Under the pieces are notes generated by a model. It worked only from the letters and a program-made list of their open reading frames with translations, was not told where the DNA came from and did not search any database. From the NCBI GenBank assembly GCA_021814145.1, contig JAKAIY010000028.1, positions 1 to 32,342 of the forward strand: a stretch of DNA of 32,342 nt, in the 5' to 3' direction. Numbering within the stretch: the first letter of the stretch is position 1; each line of letters begins with the position of its first letter. This document shows positions 19,398-28,098 of the stretch, one piece after another. The position numbers and the translations under genes were made by a program. This stretch comes from Chloroflexota bacterium (GTDB lineage Bacteria; Chloroflexota; Ktedonobacteria; Ktedonobacterales; JADMIN01).

Positions 19398-19419
19398 GTA
19401 CGAGATGCGCGTCTTGTAC
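19398..19419. promoter_or_regulatory. Inverted repeat upstream of the P-type ATPase, candidate operator or RNA hairpin
   Basis: GTACGAGA-TGCGCG-TCTTGTAC; 7 of 8 positions symmetric, the remaining one a G.T wobble. Confidence 0.4.
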
Positions 19420-19482
19420 GCTCATAGGTAACGCTCCAATCAGGCGCGCTTTTCCATTCATTTCAACCGGAGCCAGCGCACG

Positions 19483-21552
19483 ATGCTCAATATTCATGGT
19501 GAACAGGACACAATAACCACCGACGCTTCCCAACCCATGGCTCCCGGTGAGACGGAGCCCACCGCCGTGCGGGCGCGCGACCGGATCAAGGGATGGCTGG
19601 GGGTCGTGAGACGCTACCCTGTGCCGTTCCTCGCTCTGCTGCTGATGGGCCTGAGCCTGGCGCTCTGGCTGACCGGGCGGCCAGAGCTTGCGAACTGGGC
19701 GCTGCTGGCGGTGACGCTGCTGGGCGGAATTCCGCTCCTCTGGGATACGCTGCGGCAAGTGCTACGTAAGGAATTTGGCGTTGATGTGCTCGCGCTGCTG
19801 GCGATTGGTGGGTCTGTTCTCCTGCAAGAATATCTGGCTGGCGCGCTGGTGGTGCTGATGCTCTCGGGTGGCGAGGCGCTGGAAGCGTACGCCTTGCGGC
19901 GGGCGCGCTCCTCGCTCTCGGCGCTGGTTGAGCGCGCCCCCCGGAGCGCGCATATCTGGCAGGGGCAAGAGCTGGTCACCATTCCCGCGGAACAGGTCGA
20001 GGTGGGGATGGAGGTCGTCGTCAAGCCTGGTGAGCTTATTCCGGTTGATGGCGTCGTGACGGCGGGGAGCGCGAACGTGAGCGAGGCGGACCTGACTGGC
20101 GAGCCGGTCCCGGCGCGCAAGGTCCCCGGCATGCTGGTTCTGTCGGGCAGCGTCAATCTGGATAGTGTGCTGGAATTGCGCGCCAGCAAGCGCAGCGCTG
20201 AGAGCCAGTACGCGCAGATTGTCCACCTGGTCAGGCAGGCCCAGACCCAGAAGGCGCCCATCCACCGCCTGGCCGATCGCTATAGCGTCTGGTTCACCCT
20301 TGGGGCGGTGACGCTCGCCGGGCTGGCCTGGGCGCTCTCGGGTGAGAGCGTCTACGCGCTGGCGGTGCTGGTCTGCGCTTCACCCTGCCCGCTGATTCTG
20401 GCCACGCCGATCGCCATTATGTCCGGCATTGATCTGGCGGCGCGCAATGGCCTCATCACCAAGAGCGGCGGCGCTATTGAGCAGCTGGGTGAGGTGGATG
20501 TCGCGGTTTTCGACAAGACCGGCACGCTGACGCTCGGCACGCCGAAAGTGACCGCCATTGTGCGCGCTGGACAGGAGCGGCCAGACACGGAGGCGGCGGG
20601 TGAAAACGGCGGGGAATTGGATGGCGCGCGTTTCCAGCCAGCGGGCGATGAGATAACGTTGCTGCGCTTCGCCGCCTCGGTGGAGCAGCTTTCCACGCAT
20701 ATCCTGTCGCGCGCCGTAGTCGAGGCCGCGCAGGAACGGGGTTTGCCGCTCAGCTCAGTGGACGGGTTTGAGGAGATCTTTGGCAAGGGCGTGCGCGGGC
20801 GCGTGCCGCTGATCGTCCAGGATCGTCAGGGAACCTGGGCTCACGCGAGCGATGCCGTGGAGGTCGCTGTGGGTAACCGCACCTTCATGGGAAGCCTCGG
20901 CGTCATAATTCCCGCGCCCTTGCTCGCCGAGCGGGCGGGGCGTGTCGAGCGCGGGCAGATTTGCAGCTTCATCGCCGTGGAGCGGCAGGTGGAGGGGCTT
21001 CTGGTGCTGGAGGACGTGCCGCGCGCGGACCTCGCGCGCCTGGCGCTGGATCTGCGGGCGGCGGGAATCAAGGAAACGGTTCTGTTGACCGGCGATAGCG
21101 AGGTCGTCGCGCAGCAGATTGGCAAGATCGCGCAGGTTGACCGCGTCATGGCGCGCTGCCTGCCTGAGGACAAGGTGCGCGCCGTCCAGGAGCTTGAGCG
21201 GCAGGGGCGCCGTGTCCTGATGGTTGGCGACGGCATTAACGACGCTCCCGCGCTGGCGAGCGCCACGGTGGGCCTGGCGCTCGGCGCGCAGGGCCTGACC
21301 GCCGCCGCGTCCGCCGCTGATACCGTGCTCCTCTCAACGGATATCCTGCGTGTGCCGCGGGTGGTGCGCCTGGGACGCCAGGTGATGCGGATCGCCATCC
21401 AGGGGATCTGGGTGGGCATGGGGCTCTCCGGCGTCGCCATGTTCTTCGCCGCGTTTGGCTACATTAGCCCGGCGGCGGGCGCGCTGATCCAGGAAGCCTT
21501 CGACGTGATCGTCATCCTGAACGCCCTGCGCGCGGGCAGGGTCGCCTTCTGA
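19483..21552 (+). CDS. Heavy-metal-type (P1B-like) P-type ATPase
   Basis: TGEPVPARK, SPCPLILATPIAI, DKTGTLT, TGDSEVVAQQIG, VGDGINDAPALASA; no N-terminal metal-binding domain. Confidence 0.93.
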   Translation: MLNIHGEQDTITTDASQPMAPGETEPTAVRARDRIKGWLGVVRRYPVPFLALLLMGLSLALWLTGRPELANWALLAVTLLGGIPLLWDTLRQVLRKEFGVDVLALLAIGGSVLLQEYLAGALVVLMLSGGEALEAYALRRARSSLSALVERAPRSAHIWQGQELVTIPAEQVEVGMEVVVKPGELIPVDGVVTAGSANVSEADLTGEPVPARKVPGMLVLSGSVNLDSVLELRASKRSAESQYAQIVHLVRQAQTQKAPIHRLADRYSVWFTLGAVTLAGLAWALSGESVYALAVLVCASPCPLILATPIAIMSGIDLAARNGLITKSGGAIEQLGEVDVAVFDKTGTLTLGTPKVTAIVRAGQERPDTEAAGENGGELDGARFQPAGDEITLLRFAASVEQLSTHILSRAVVEAAQERGLPLSSVDGFEEIFGKGVRGRVPLIVQDRQGTWAHASDAVEVAVGNRTFMGSLGVIIPAPLLAERAGRVERGQICSFIAVERQVEGLLVLEDVPRADLARLALDLRAAGIKETVLLTGDSEVVAQQIGKIAQVDRVMARCLPEDKVRAVQELERQGRRVLMVGDGINDAPALASATVGLALGAQGLTAAASAADTVLLSTDILRVPRVVRLGRQVMRIAIQGIWVGMGLSGVAMFFAAFGYISPAAGALIQEAFDVIVILNALRAGRVAF

Positions 21553-22141
21553 GCGCGTGGCGCGGCGCAAGAACGGGGTGTTGCGCCAGGGCGCGTCGAA
21601 CGCCGTCACGACTTGCTGGGCGACGATCATGTTGACTTCTCGAATGAGACGGCGCCAGGACGGCGGAGTAGACGATCCATCACAACCAAGCGTAAACAGA
21701 CGTTCGACAACCTTAACGCCTGAAGGCCACACGTTCGCTGTGAGATGCTCCACACCACGCGAGGAGGCGCGGCGAATGGCGGGGCGCTCCCCGCGAATGA
21801 TGTAGCGTGCTATACTGTGCGCGTCACACGCGGCGCGCCGCTCAGGGGCGCGCTCGGCGTCCGTGTATGGCTTTGTGTCAGCGCCACGAGAACAAAGGGG
21901 TTTATCGGGTGCGAATGGGCATGGCGTACACTCGCGGGCTTCGCGAGCTGTCGGCGTGTCCCTTCCCGGCGGCGACCCGCGCATGTCCCGGTCGTCGTGA
22001 CCCTCTCCATTCTCTGCGCCTCTCGCGCCTGGCCACGCTCGCGGTTCGCCGGTCTTGCGCGTTCTCCGGAGCTACACGCTCTCCCGCAGGCGTCTATACA
22101 CCCGCCTCAGCGTCGCGCGCCCGTACATCCATAAACCCGCG

Positions 22142-22189
22142 CTGGCGCGCATGAGGCTGGACCGTACGCGCCAGACTGGCGCGAGGAGG
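22142..22189 (+). promoter_or_regulatory. Candidate two-state hairpin in the hppD 5' leader next to the Shine-Dalgarno
   Basis: CTGGCGCG (22142-22149), CGCGCCAG (22167-22174), CTGGCGCG (22176-22183), then AGGAGG (22184-22189) and ATG at 22201. Confidence 0.4.
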
Positions 22190-22200
22190 CTTTCACCCGC

Positions 22201-23313
22201 ATGCCCTACGACAATACTGACGAGTTCATGCCCATTCGCAACTGGGACTATATCGAACTCTACGTTGGCAACGCCCGGCAGGCGGCGCACTATTACGCCA
22301 CCACGTTCGGCTTCACCCCCATCGCCTACGCCGGGCTGGAGACGGGCGTGCGCGACCGCGCCAGCTATGCGCTGGAGCAGGGCAAGATCCGTCTCGTGCT
22401 GACCAGCGCGCTGATGCCCGGCTCGCCCATCGGTGAGCATGTCTACGTCCACGGTGATGGCGTGAAGGACATCGCGCTGGAAGTGCCAGACGCCGAGAAG
22501 GCCTATCAGCAGGCCCTCGAACAGGGCGCCCGGAGCGCGATGGAGCCGGTGACGCAGGAGGATGAGTTCGGGCGGGTGAAGCGCGCGGCGATCTACACCT
22601 ACGGCGAGACGCTCCACAGCTTCATCGAGCGCATGGACTACGCGGGGCCGTTCCTGCCGGGCTATCGCGCGCTGGAGGTCACGCCGGAGCAGCGCGCGCG
22701 CGCCGTGGGGCTGGCGGCGATTGACCACTGCGTCGGCAACGTCGAGCTGGGCAAGATGAACGAGTGGGTCGAGTTCTACGAGCGCGTGCTCGGCTTCGAG
22801 CAGATCATCCACTTCGACGACAAGACCATCACCACCGAGTATTCCGCGCTGATGTCCAAGGTGATGCAGGGCGGCCACGGCAAGGTCAAGTTCCCGATCA
22901 ACGAGCCGGCGGTCGGACGGCGCAAGTCGCAGATCCAGGAATATCTGGACTACTATGGCGGGCCTGGCGTGCAGCATATCGCGCTGCTGACCGGCGACAT
23001 CGTCAAGACTGTTCGCGCCATGCGCGACCAGGGTGTGCAGTTCCAGCCCGGCGTCTCCACCTATTACGAGGAGTTGGAGGGGCGCGTCGGCAAGATTGAT
23101 GAGGACATCAGCGAGCTGGCCAGCCTTGGCATCCTGGTGGACCGCGACGACGACGGCTATCTGCTGCAAATCTTCACCAAGAACGTGCAGGACCGTCCGA
23201 CGGTCTTCTTCGAGGTGATCCAGCGGAAGGGCGCGCGGGGCTTCGGCGAGGGCAACTTCAAGGCGCTGTTCGAGGCCATCGAGCGCGATCAGGCGCTGCG
23301 CGGCAACCTCTAG
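22201..23313 (+). CDS. hppD: 4-hydroxyphenylpyruvate dioxygenase
   Basis: Two vicinal-oxygen-chelate domains; DHCVGNVE, GGPGVQHIALLTGDI and VFFEVIQRKG carry the metal-ligand regions. Confidence 0.95.
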   Translation: MPYDNTDEFMPIRNWDYIELYVGNARQAAHYYATTFGFTPIAYAGLETGVRDRASYALEQGKIRLVLTSALMPGSPIGEHVYVHGDGVKDIALEVPDAEKAYQQALEQGARSAMEPVTQEDEFGRVKRAAIYTYGETLHSFIERMDYAGPFLPGYRALEVTPEQRARAVGLAAIDHCVGNVELGKMNEWVEFYERVLGFEQIIHFDDKTITTEYSALMSKVMQGGHGKVKFPINEPAVGRRKSQIQEYLDYYGGPGVQHIALLTGDIVKTVRAMRDQGVQFQPGVSTYYEELEGRVGKIDEDISELASLGILVDRDDDGYLLQIFTKNVQDRPTVFFEVIQRKGARGFGEGNFKALFEAIERDQALRGNL

Positions 23314-23331
23314 CGCGCGTGGAGGCGAGTT

Positions 23332-24489
23332 ATGCCATCATATGTCCGGCTGGGCGAGGTGCCGCATAAGCGGCACACCCAGTTCCGCAAGCCCGACGGC
23401 GGCCTCTACAGCGAGGAGCTGTTCGGTGAGGAAGGGTTCAGCGGCGTCTACTCGCTGCTCTACCATCAGTATCCGCCAACGCGGGTAACGCGCATCGCGC
23501 GCTATGGCGACGTCTGCCAGAAGGAGTGGCCGCAGGAAGTCCACCGGCACCACCACATGAAGACGGCGGGCGTCGAGCCACAGGGCGATCTGGTCTCGGG
23601 CCGCCGCGTGCTGATGTACAACAATGAGTGCGTCATCTCGGTCGCGCGGCCCGCCGAGGAGATGCGGGCCTTCTACCGCAACTCCCAGGGGGATGAGCTG
23701 CTCTTCGTCCACGAGGGAACCGGCGCGCTGGAGACAACGTTTGGTCTGCTGCCGTATCAGGAGGGCGACTACCTCGTTCTCCCGCGCGGCGTGACCTGGC
23801 GCGCGCAGCCGGGAACCACTGGACAGCGTTTCCTGATCGTCGAGGCGTATGGCGGCGCGATCCAGCCGCCGCGCCGCTACCGCAACGAGTTTGGCCAGCT
23901 GCTGGAACATTCACCCTACTGCGAGCGCGACCTGCGCCCGCCCACCGAGCTGCCGCGTCATGAGGAGCGCGGCGAGTTTGACGTGCGGATCCGCGTCAAC
24001 GGCGAGATCATGACCTATACCTTCGACTTCCACCCGCTCGATCTCGTGGGCTGGGACGGCTTCCTCTATCCCTACGCCTTCAGCATCCATGACTTCGAGC
24101 CGATCACCGGGCGCGTTCACCAGCCGCCGCCCGTCCACCAGACCTTCGAGGGGCCGGGCTTCGTCGTGTGCTCCTTCTGCCCGCGCAAGCTGGACTACCA
24201 CCCGGAGGCGGTGCCGATCCCGTACAACCACAGCAACATTGATTCGGACGAGATGATCTATTACGTCAGCGGCAGCTTCGGCAGCCGCAAGGGCATCGAA
24301 GTCAGCTCGATCACGCTGCACCCACGCGGCATCCCGCACGGACCGCAGCCGGGGCTGGTGGAGAAGGCGCTCGGCGCGCAGGCGACTGACGAGCTGGCGG
24401 TGATGGTGGACACCTTCCGCCCGCTCAAGCTGGCCGCTGACGCCGAGGCGCTGGACGATCCGAGCTATCCGTTTAGCTGGCGCGAGTAG
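23332..24489 (+). CDS. hmgA: Homogentisate 1,2-dioxygenase
   Basis: HHHMKTAGVEPQGDLVSGRRVLMYNNECVISVARP and YNHSNIDSDEMIYYVSGSFGSRKGIEVSSITLHPRGIPHGPQPG; directly downstream of hppD. Confidence 0.92.
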   Translation: MPSYVRLGEVPHKRHTQFRKPDGGLYSEELFGEEGFSGVYSLLYHQYPPTRVTRIARYGDVCQKEWPQEVHRHHHMKTAGVEPQGDLVSGRRVLMYNNECVISVARPAEEMRAFYRNSQGDELLFVHEGTGALETTFGLLPYQEGDYLVLPRGVTWRAQPGTTGQRFLIVEAYGGAIQPPRRYRNEFGQLLEHSPYCERDLRPPTELPRHEERGEFDVRIRVNGEIMTYTFDFHPLDLVGWDGFLYPYAFSIHDFEPITGRVHQPPPVHQTFEGPGFVVCSFCPRKLDYHPEAVPIPYNHSNIDSDEMIYYVSGSFGSRKGIEVSSITLHPRGIPHGPQPGLVEKALGAQATDELAVMVDTFRPLKLAADAEALDDPSYPFSWRE

Positions 24490-24496
24490 GCGCCAC

Positions 24497-24539
24497 CGCT
24501 CGCCCCTGTGGCCGCGCGCCTGGGGGCGAGCGCTGTTTT
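24497..24539 (+). terminator. Intrinsic terminator after hmgA
   Basis: CGCTCGCCCC (24497-24506) pairs perfectly with GGGGCGAGCG (24523-24532), followed by CTGTTTT. Confidence 0.75.
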
Positions 24540-24586
24540 GAGCGCCCGCTCGCGCGGAAGAGTCAGCCTTCCAGGAGGAAGTCGAG

Positions 24587-25789
24587 ATGACGCGCATCGT
24601 CAAGTTTTATGAGACAACGCTGCGTGATGGTGAGCAGACGCCAGGCATCAACTACTTCGCTGAAGAAAAGCTGGAGATTGCCCGCGCGCTGGCGGACATG
24701 GGCTTCGACACCCTGGATTGCGGCTTCCCCATCTCCGGCCAGCCGGAATTCGAGGCGGTCCAGCTGATCGCGCGCAACGTCAGCAACGCGGAGATTTGCG
24801 CGATTGGACGCGCGTTCCGGGAGGATGTTGACCGCGCCTGGGAGGCGGTCAAAGACGCGGCGCAGAGCAGCATCCAGCCGTTCATCAGCACCTCACCGCT
24901 GCACCGCGAGCACAAGCTGGGCAAGACCCGCGCGGAAGTGCTGGAGATGGCGCGCGCCACGGTGGCGCGTGGCCGTGAGCATACGCCCAACATTGACTTC
25001 GCCCTGGAAGACACGACCCGCACCGAGCATGACTTCATCCTCGAAGTCGTCGGGGCGATCATGAAAGAAGGCGCGCGCTTCGTCACGATCTGCGATACGG
25101 TTGGCTACGCCTTGCCGTGGGAGTTCGGCGAGCTGATTGATGAGATTCGCCGCGAATATCCAACCGTGCGCATCTCGGCCCACTGCCACAACGACCTGGG
25201 GCTGGCGGTCGCCAACGCGCTGACGGCGCTGCAGCATGGCGCGGAGCGGGCGGACACCTGCGTCAACGGGCTGGGCGAGCGCGCGGGCAACGCCGCCACC
25301 GAGGAACTGGTGATGGCGATCCGCACGCGCCATGAGGACCTCGGCCTGGATGTGCGGGTGGATACGACGAAGATCGTTCCCACCAGCCGCCTGGTCGCGC
25401 GCCTCTCGGGCATGCAGCCGCAGTGGACGAAAGCCATCGTCGGGGCCAACGCCTTCGCGCATGGCGGCGGCATCCACCAGGACGGTGTGCTGAAAGACGC
25501 GCGCACCTACGAGATCGTGCGCCCGGAAGATATCGGTCTGCCGGCCTCGGATCGCCGCATGTTCGTTGGCAAGCTCTCGGGCCGCGCGGCGCTCAACGCG
25601 CAGCTGCGCGAGCTGGGCTATGAGCTGACGCCGGAGCAGCTTGGCCGCGCCTTCGTGCTGGTGAAGAACCTGCTCGGCAAGAAAAAGACACTCGAAGAGA
25701 TGGACCTGCGCCAGTGCGCCGCCACCGCTATCAACCCAACCGCCGCAGTCCAGGCGCTGGAGGCGGAAGAGTCCGCCCCGGCGGAGTAG
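24587..25789 (+). CDS. 2-isopropylmalate synthase/homocitrate synthase family protein (short, catalytic domain only)
   Basis: ETTLRDGEQTPGINYFAEEKLEIARAL, SAHCHNDLGLAVANALTALQ, NGLGERAGNAATEELVMAI, HGGGIHQDGVLKD; 400 aa, no recognisable LeuA C-terminal regulatory domain. Confidence 0.88.
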   Translation: MTRIVKFYETTLRDGEQTPGINYFAEEKLEIARALADMGFDTLDCGFPISGQPEFEAVQLIARNVSNAEICAIGRAFREDVDRAWEAVKDAAQSSIQPFISTSPLHREHKLGKTRAEVLEMARATVARGREHTPNIDFALEDTTRTEHDFILEVVGAIMKEGARFVTICDTVGYALPWEFGELIDEIRREYPTVRISAHCHNDLGLAVANALTALQHGAERADTCVNGLGERAGNAATEELVMAIRTRHEDLGLDVRVDTTKIVPTSRLVARLSGMQPQWTKAIVGANAFAHGGGIHQDGVLKDARTYEIVRPEDIGLPASDRRMFVGKLSGRAALNAQLRELGYELTPEQLGRAFVLVKNLLGKKKTLEEMDLRQCAATAINPTAAVQALEAEESAPAE

Positions 25790-25823
25790 GATAGCGTAAG
25801 CGGATGAACGGCGTGTAGGCGGC

Positions 25824-25943
25824 TGGCGAATGCGTTCGCGCCTCATGGGCGTTTCGCCACGCGACCCGCCTTCGCGGGTCCAAATGTGGGTCCACGGAGG
25901 TGGACCTTGTGGCCATAGGCTCTACAGGCGCGAACTTATTCGC
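25824..25943 (+). promoter_or_regulatory. Structured 5' leader upstream of the E1-alpha gene (several hairpins)
   Basis: TGGCGAA/TTCGCCA (25824-25859), GACCCGC-CTTC-GCGGGTC (25863-25880), GTCCAC-GGAG-GTGGAC (25890-25905), GCGAA-CTTA-TTCGC (25930-25943). Confidence 0.45.
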
Positions 25944-25988
25944 CGGGCAGGTTGCACGATACATACGCATGTGAAAAGGCGAATACCT

Positions 25989-27107
25989 ATGGCGAAGGCG
26001 ACTTCAACCCCACGGGCGGCAAGCCCCGGCGCGATAGACAACCCTGTCGCGGGCCTGCTGACGGCGGAAGGGATACTGACTGAGGAGGGCGAGCGCGTCG
26101 CTGCGGTCAGCGATGACACGCTGCGGGCGCTCTACCGCTGGATGGTGATCGCGCGACGGCTCGACCAGGAGGGGCTGAACCTCCAGCGGCAGGGCGAGCT
26201 TGGCCTGTGGGGGCCAATCCAGGGGCATGAGGCCTCGCAGGTAGGTGGCGCGCTGGCGATGCGGGATACCGACTGGATCTTCCCCTATTACCGCGACTTC
26301 GCGATGGCGGCTGTGCGCGGGATTGACCCCGGCGCTGTGCTGACCATCTTCCGCGGCTTGCGCCACGGCGCGTGGAACCCCAACGAGTACCGCTTCGGCC
26401 CGTTCGTGATTCCCGTTGGCACGCAGGTCCCGCATGCGGTCGGCTACGCGCTGGGCTGCAAGCTGGATGGCGAAGACACGGTGACGCTCACCTGCTTCGG
26501 AGAGGGCGCGACCTCGACTGGCGACTGGCATGAGGCGATGAACTTCGCCGGGGTGTTCCAGGCGCCCGTCGTCTTCCTCTGCCAGAACAACCAGTGGGCC
26601 ATCTCCGTGCCGATCAATGAGCAGGTGGCCGGACGCATTGTGGACCGCGCGGCGGGCTATGGCATGCCCGGCGTGCGGGTGGATGGCTCCGACGCGCTGA
26701 CGATCTACGCGGCGGTGAAGATGGCCAGCGACCACGCCCGCGCGGGCAACGGCCCGTACCTGATCGAGGCGTTCTCCTACCGCCTTGGCCCACACACCAC
26801 CTCCGATGACCCGACGCGCTACCGCACCGAGGAGGAGATGGCGGAGTGGCGCGAGCGCGACCCCATCGCGCGGGCCGCCGGGCGGCTGCGGGCGCGCGGC
26901 GCGTGGGATGATGACTTCGCACGCTCCTGCGAGACGGAGGCGGAGGAGCGCGCCAGCGCCATGCGTCAGACGCTGGTAGCGGCGGCGCCTGACCATCCGG
27001 GCAAGGTGTTCGATCTGACATTCGCCAATCCGCCGGAGTCGCTGCGACGCGAGCGTGACGCCTTCGTCGCCGAGCTGGCGCCGGAAGCGGGAACGGAGGG
27101 CCGCTGA
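25989..27107 (+). CDS. 2-oxoacid dehydrogenase E1 component, alpha subunit (branched-chain or pyruvate type)
   Basis: YRWMVIARRLDQEGLNLQRQGELGLWGPIQGHEASQVGGALAM, GEGATSTGDWHEAMNFAGVFQAPVVFLCQNNQWAIS, HTTSDDPTRYRTEEE; ATG at 25989 inside the 25830 ORF. Confidence 0.92.
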   Translation: MAKATSTPRAASPGAIDNPVAGLLTAEGILTEEGERVAAVSDDTLRALYRWMVIARRLDQEGLNLQRQGELGLWGPIQGHEASQVGGALAMRDTDWIFPYYRDFAMAAVRGIDPGAVLTIFRGLRHGAWNPNEYRFGPFVIPVGTQVPHAVGYALGCKLDGEDTVTLTCFGEGATSTGDWHEAMNFAGVFQAPVVFLCQNNQWAISVPINEQVAGRIVDRAAGYGMPGVRVDGSDALTIYAAVKMASDHARAGNGPYLIEAFSYRLGPHTTSDDPTRYRTEEEMAEWRERDPIARAAGRLRARGAWDDDFARSCETEAEERASAMRQTLVAAAPDHPGKVFDLTFANPPESLRRERDAFVAELAPEAGTEGR

Positions 27108-28093
27108 TGACGACCGCGACGATGACGGTGACGATGGGCAAGGCGCTCAACCTGGCCCTGGGCGATACGCTGCGCGACGACCCGCGCGCGCTGGTCTTCG
27201 GGGAGGACGTGGGCAAGCTGGGCGGCGTCTTCCGCGTGACGGATGGCCTGCATGCCGAGTTTGGCCAGGCGCGGGTGTTCAACACGCCGCTGGCTGAGGC
27301 GACCATCGCCGGGATTGCGCTGGGGCTAGCGGTCAAGGGCTTCCATCCGGTCGCCGAGATGCAGTTCGACGCCTTTTCATACCCCTCGTTCCAGCAGGTG
27401 ACGAGCAACATCGCCAAATATCACACGCGCACTGGTGGCGCCTGCCCGGTGTCGCTGGTGATCCGCATCCCGTATGGCGGCAATATCGGCGCGATTGAGC
27501 AGCATTCCGAGAGCCCGGAGACGTATTACGTCCATACCGCCGGGCTGAAAGTGGTCACGCCCTCGAATCCCGCCGACGCCTACAGTCTGCTGCGCGCGGC
27601 CATCGCCGACCCGGACCCGGTGATCTTCCTGGAGCCCAAGGCGCGCTACTGGATGCGACAGGACATCGAGTTCCCCCTGGCGCCGGAGCCGCTGGACAGG
27701 GCGCGCGTCGCCCGCGCCGGGACGGACGCGACGGTGATCGCCTACGGCCCGACGGTCGCCGTGGCGCTAGAGGCGGCGTCCGCCGCCGCTGAGGAGGGCG
27801 TCTCGCTGGAGGTGGTGGACCTGCGCAGCCTTTCGCCGGTGGATTTTGATACGCTCAGCGCGTCGGTCCGCAAGACGAAGCGCGCGGTGGTCGTCCATGA
27901 GGCGCCGGTCTTCATGGGGCTGGGCGCCGAGATCGCCGCGCGGCTGACGCACGACCTGTTCGACACGCTGGTCGCGCCGGTCGAGCGGGTGGGCGCGCCA
28001 ACGACGCCTTACCCGCCCTCACGCCACGAAAAGCTCTTCCTGCCGGATGTGGACCGCATCCTCGAAGCTGTTGACCGCACACGGGAGTACTAG
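27107..28093 (+). CDS. 2-oxoacid dehydrogenase E1 component, beta subunit
   Basis: VFGEDVGKLGGVFRVTDGL, FNTPLAEATIAGIALGLAVKGFHPVAEMQF, RIPYGGNIGAIEQHSESPETYYVHTAGLKVVTPS. Confidence 0.94.
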   Translation: MTTATMTVTMGKALNLALGDTLRDDPRALVFGEDVGKLGGVFRVTDGLHAEFGQARVFNTPLAEATIAGIALGLAVKGFHPVAEMQFDAFSYPSFQQVTSNIAKYHTRTGGACPVSLVIRIPYGGNIGAIEQHSESPETYYVHTAGLKVVTPSNPADAYSLLRAAIADPDPVIFLEPKARYWMRQDIEFPLAPEPLDRARVARAGTDATVIAYGPTVAVALEAASAAAEEGVSLEVVDLRSLSPVDFDTLSASVRKTKRAVVVHEAPVFMGLGAEIAARLTHDLFDTLVAPVERVGAPTTPYPPSRHEKLFLPDVDRILEAVDRTREY

Positions 28094-28098
28094 CCGTC

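Noticed and set aside
22072-23169. 365-aa minus-strand ORF opposite hppD
   Set aside because: Antisense shadow of a well-supported hppD; no recognisable domain.
25790-25988. T-box riboswitch in the E1-alpha leader
   Set aside because: No recognisable T-box consensus (GGUGGNACCGCG-like) and no terminator/antiterminator pair with a U tract; kept only as an unclassified structured leader.
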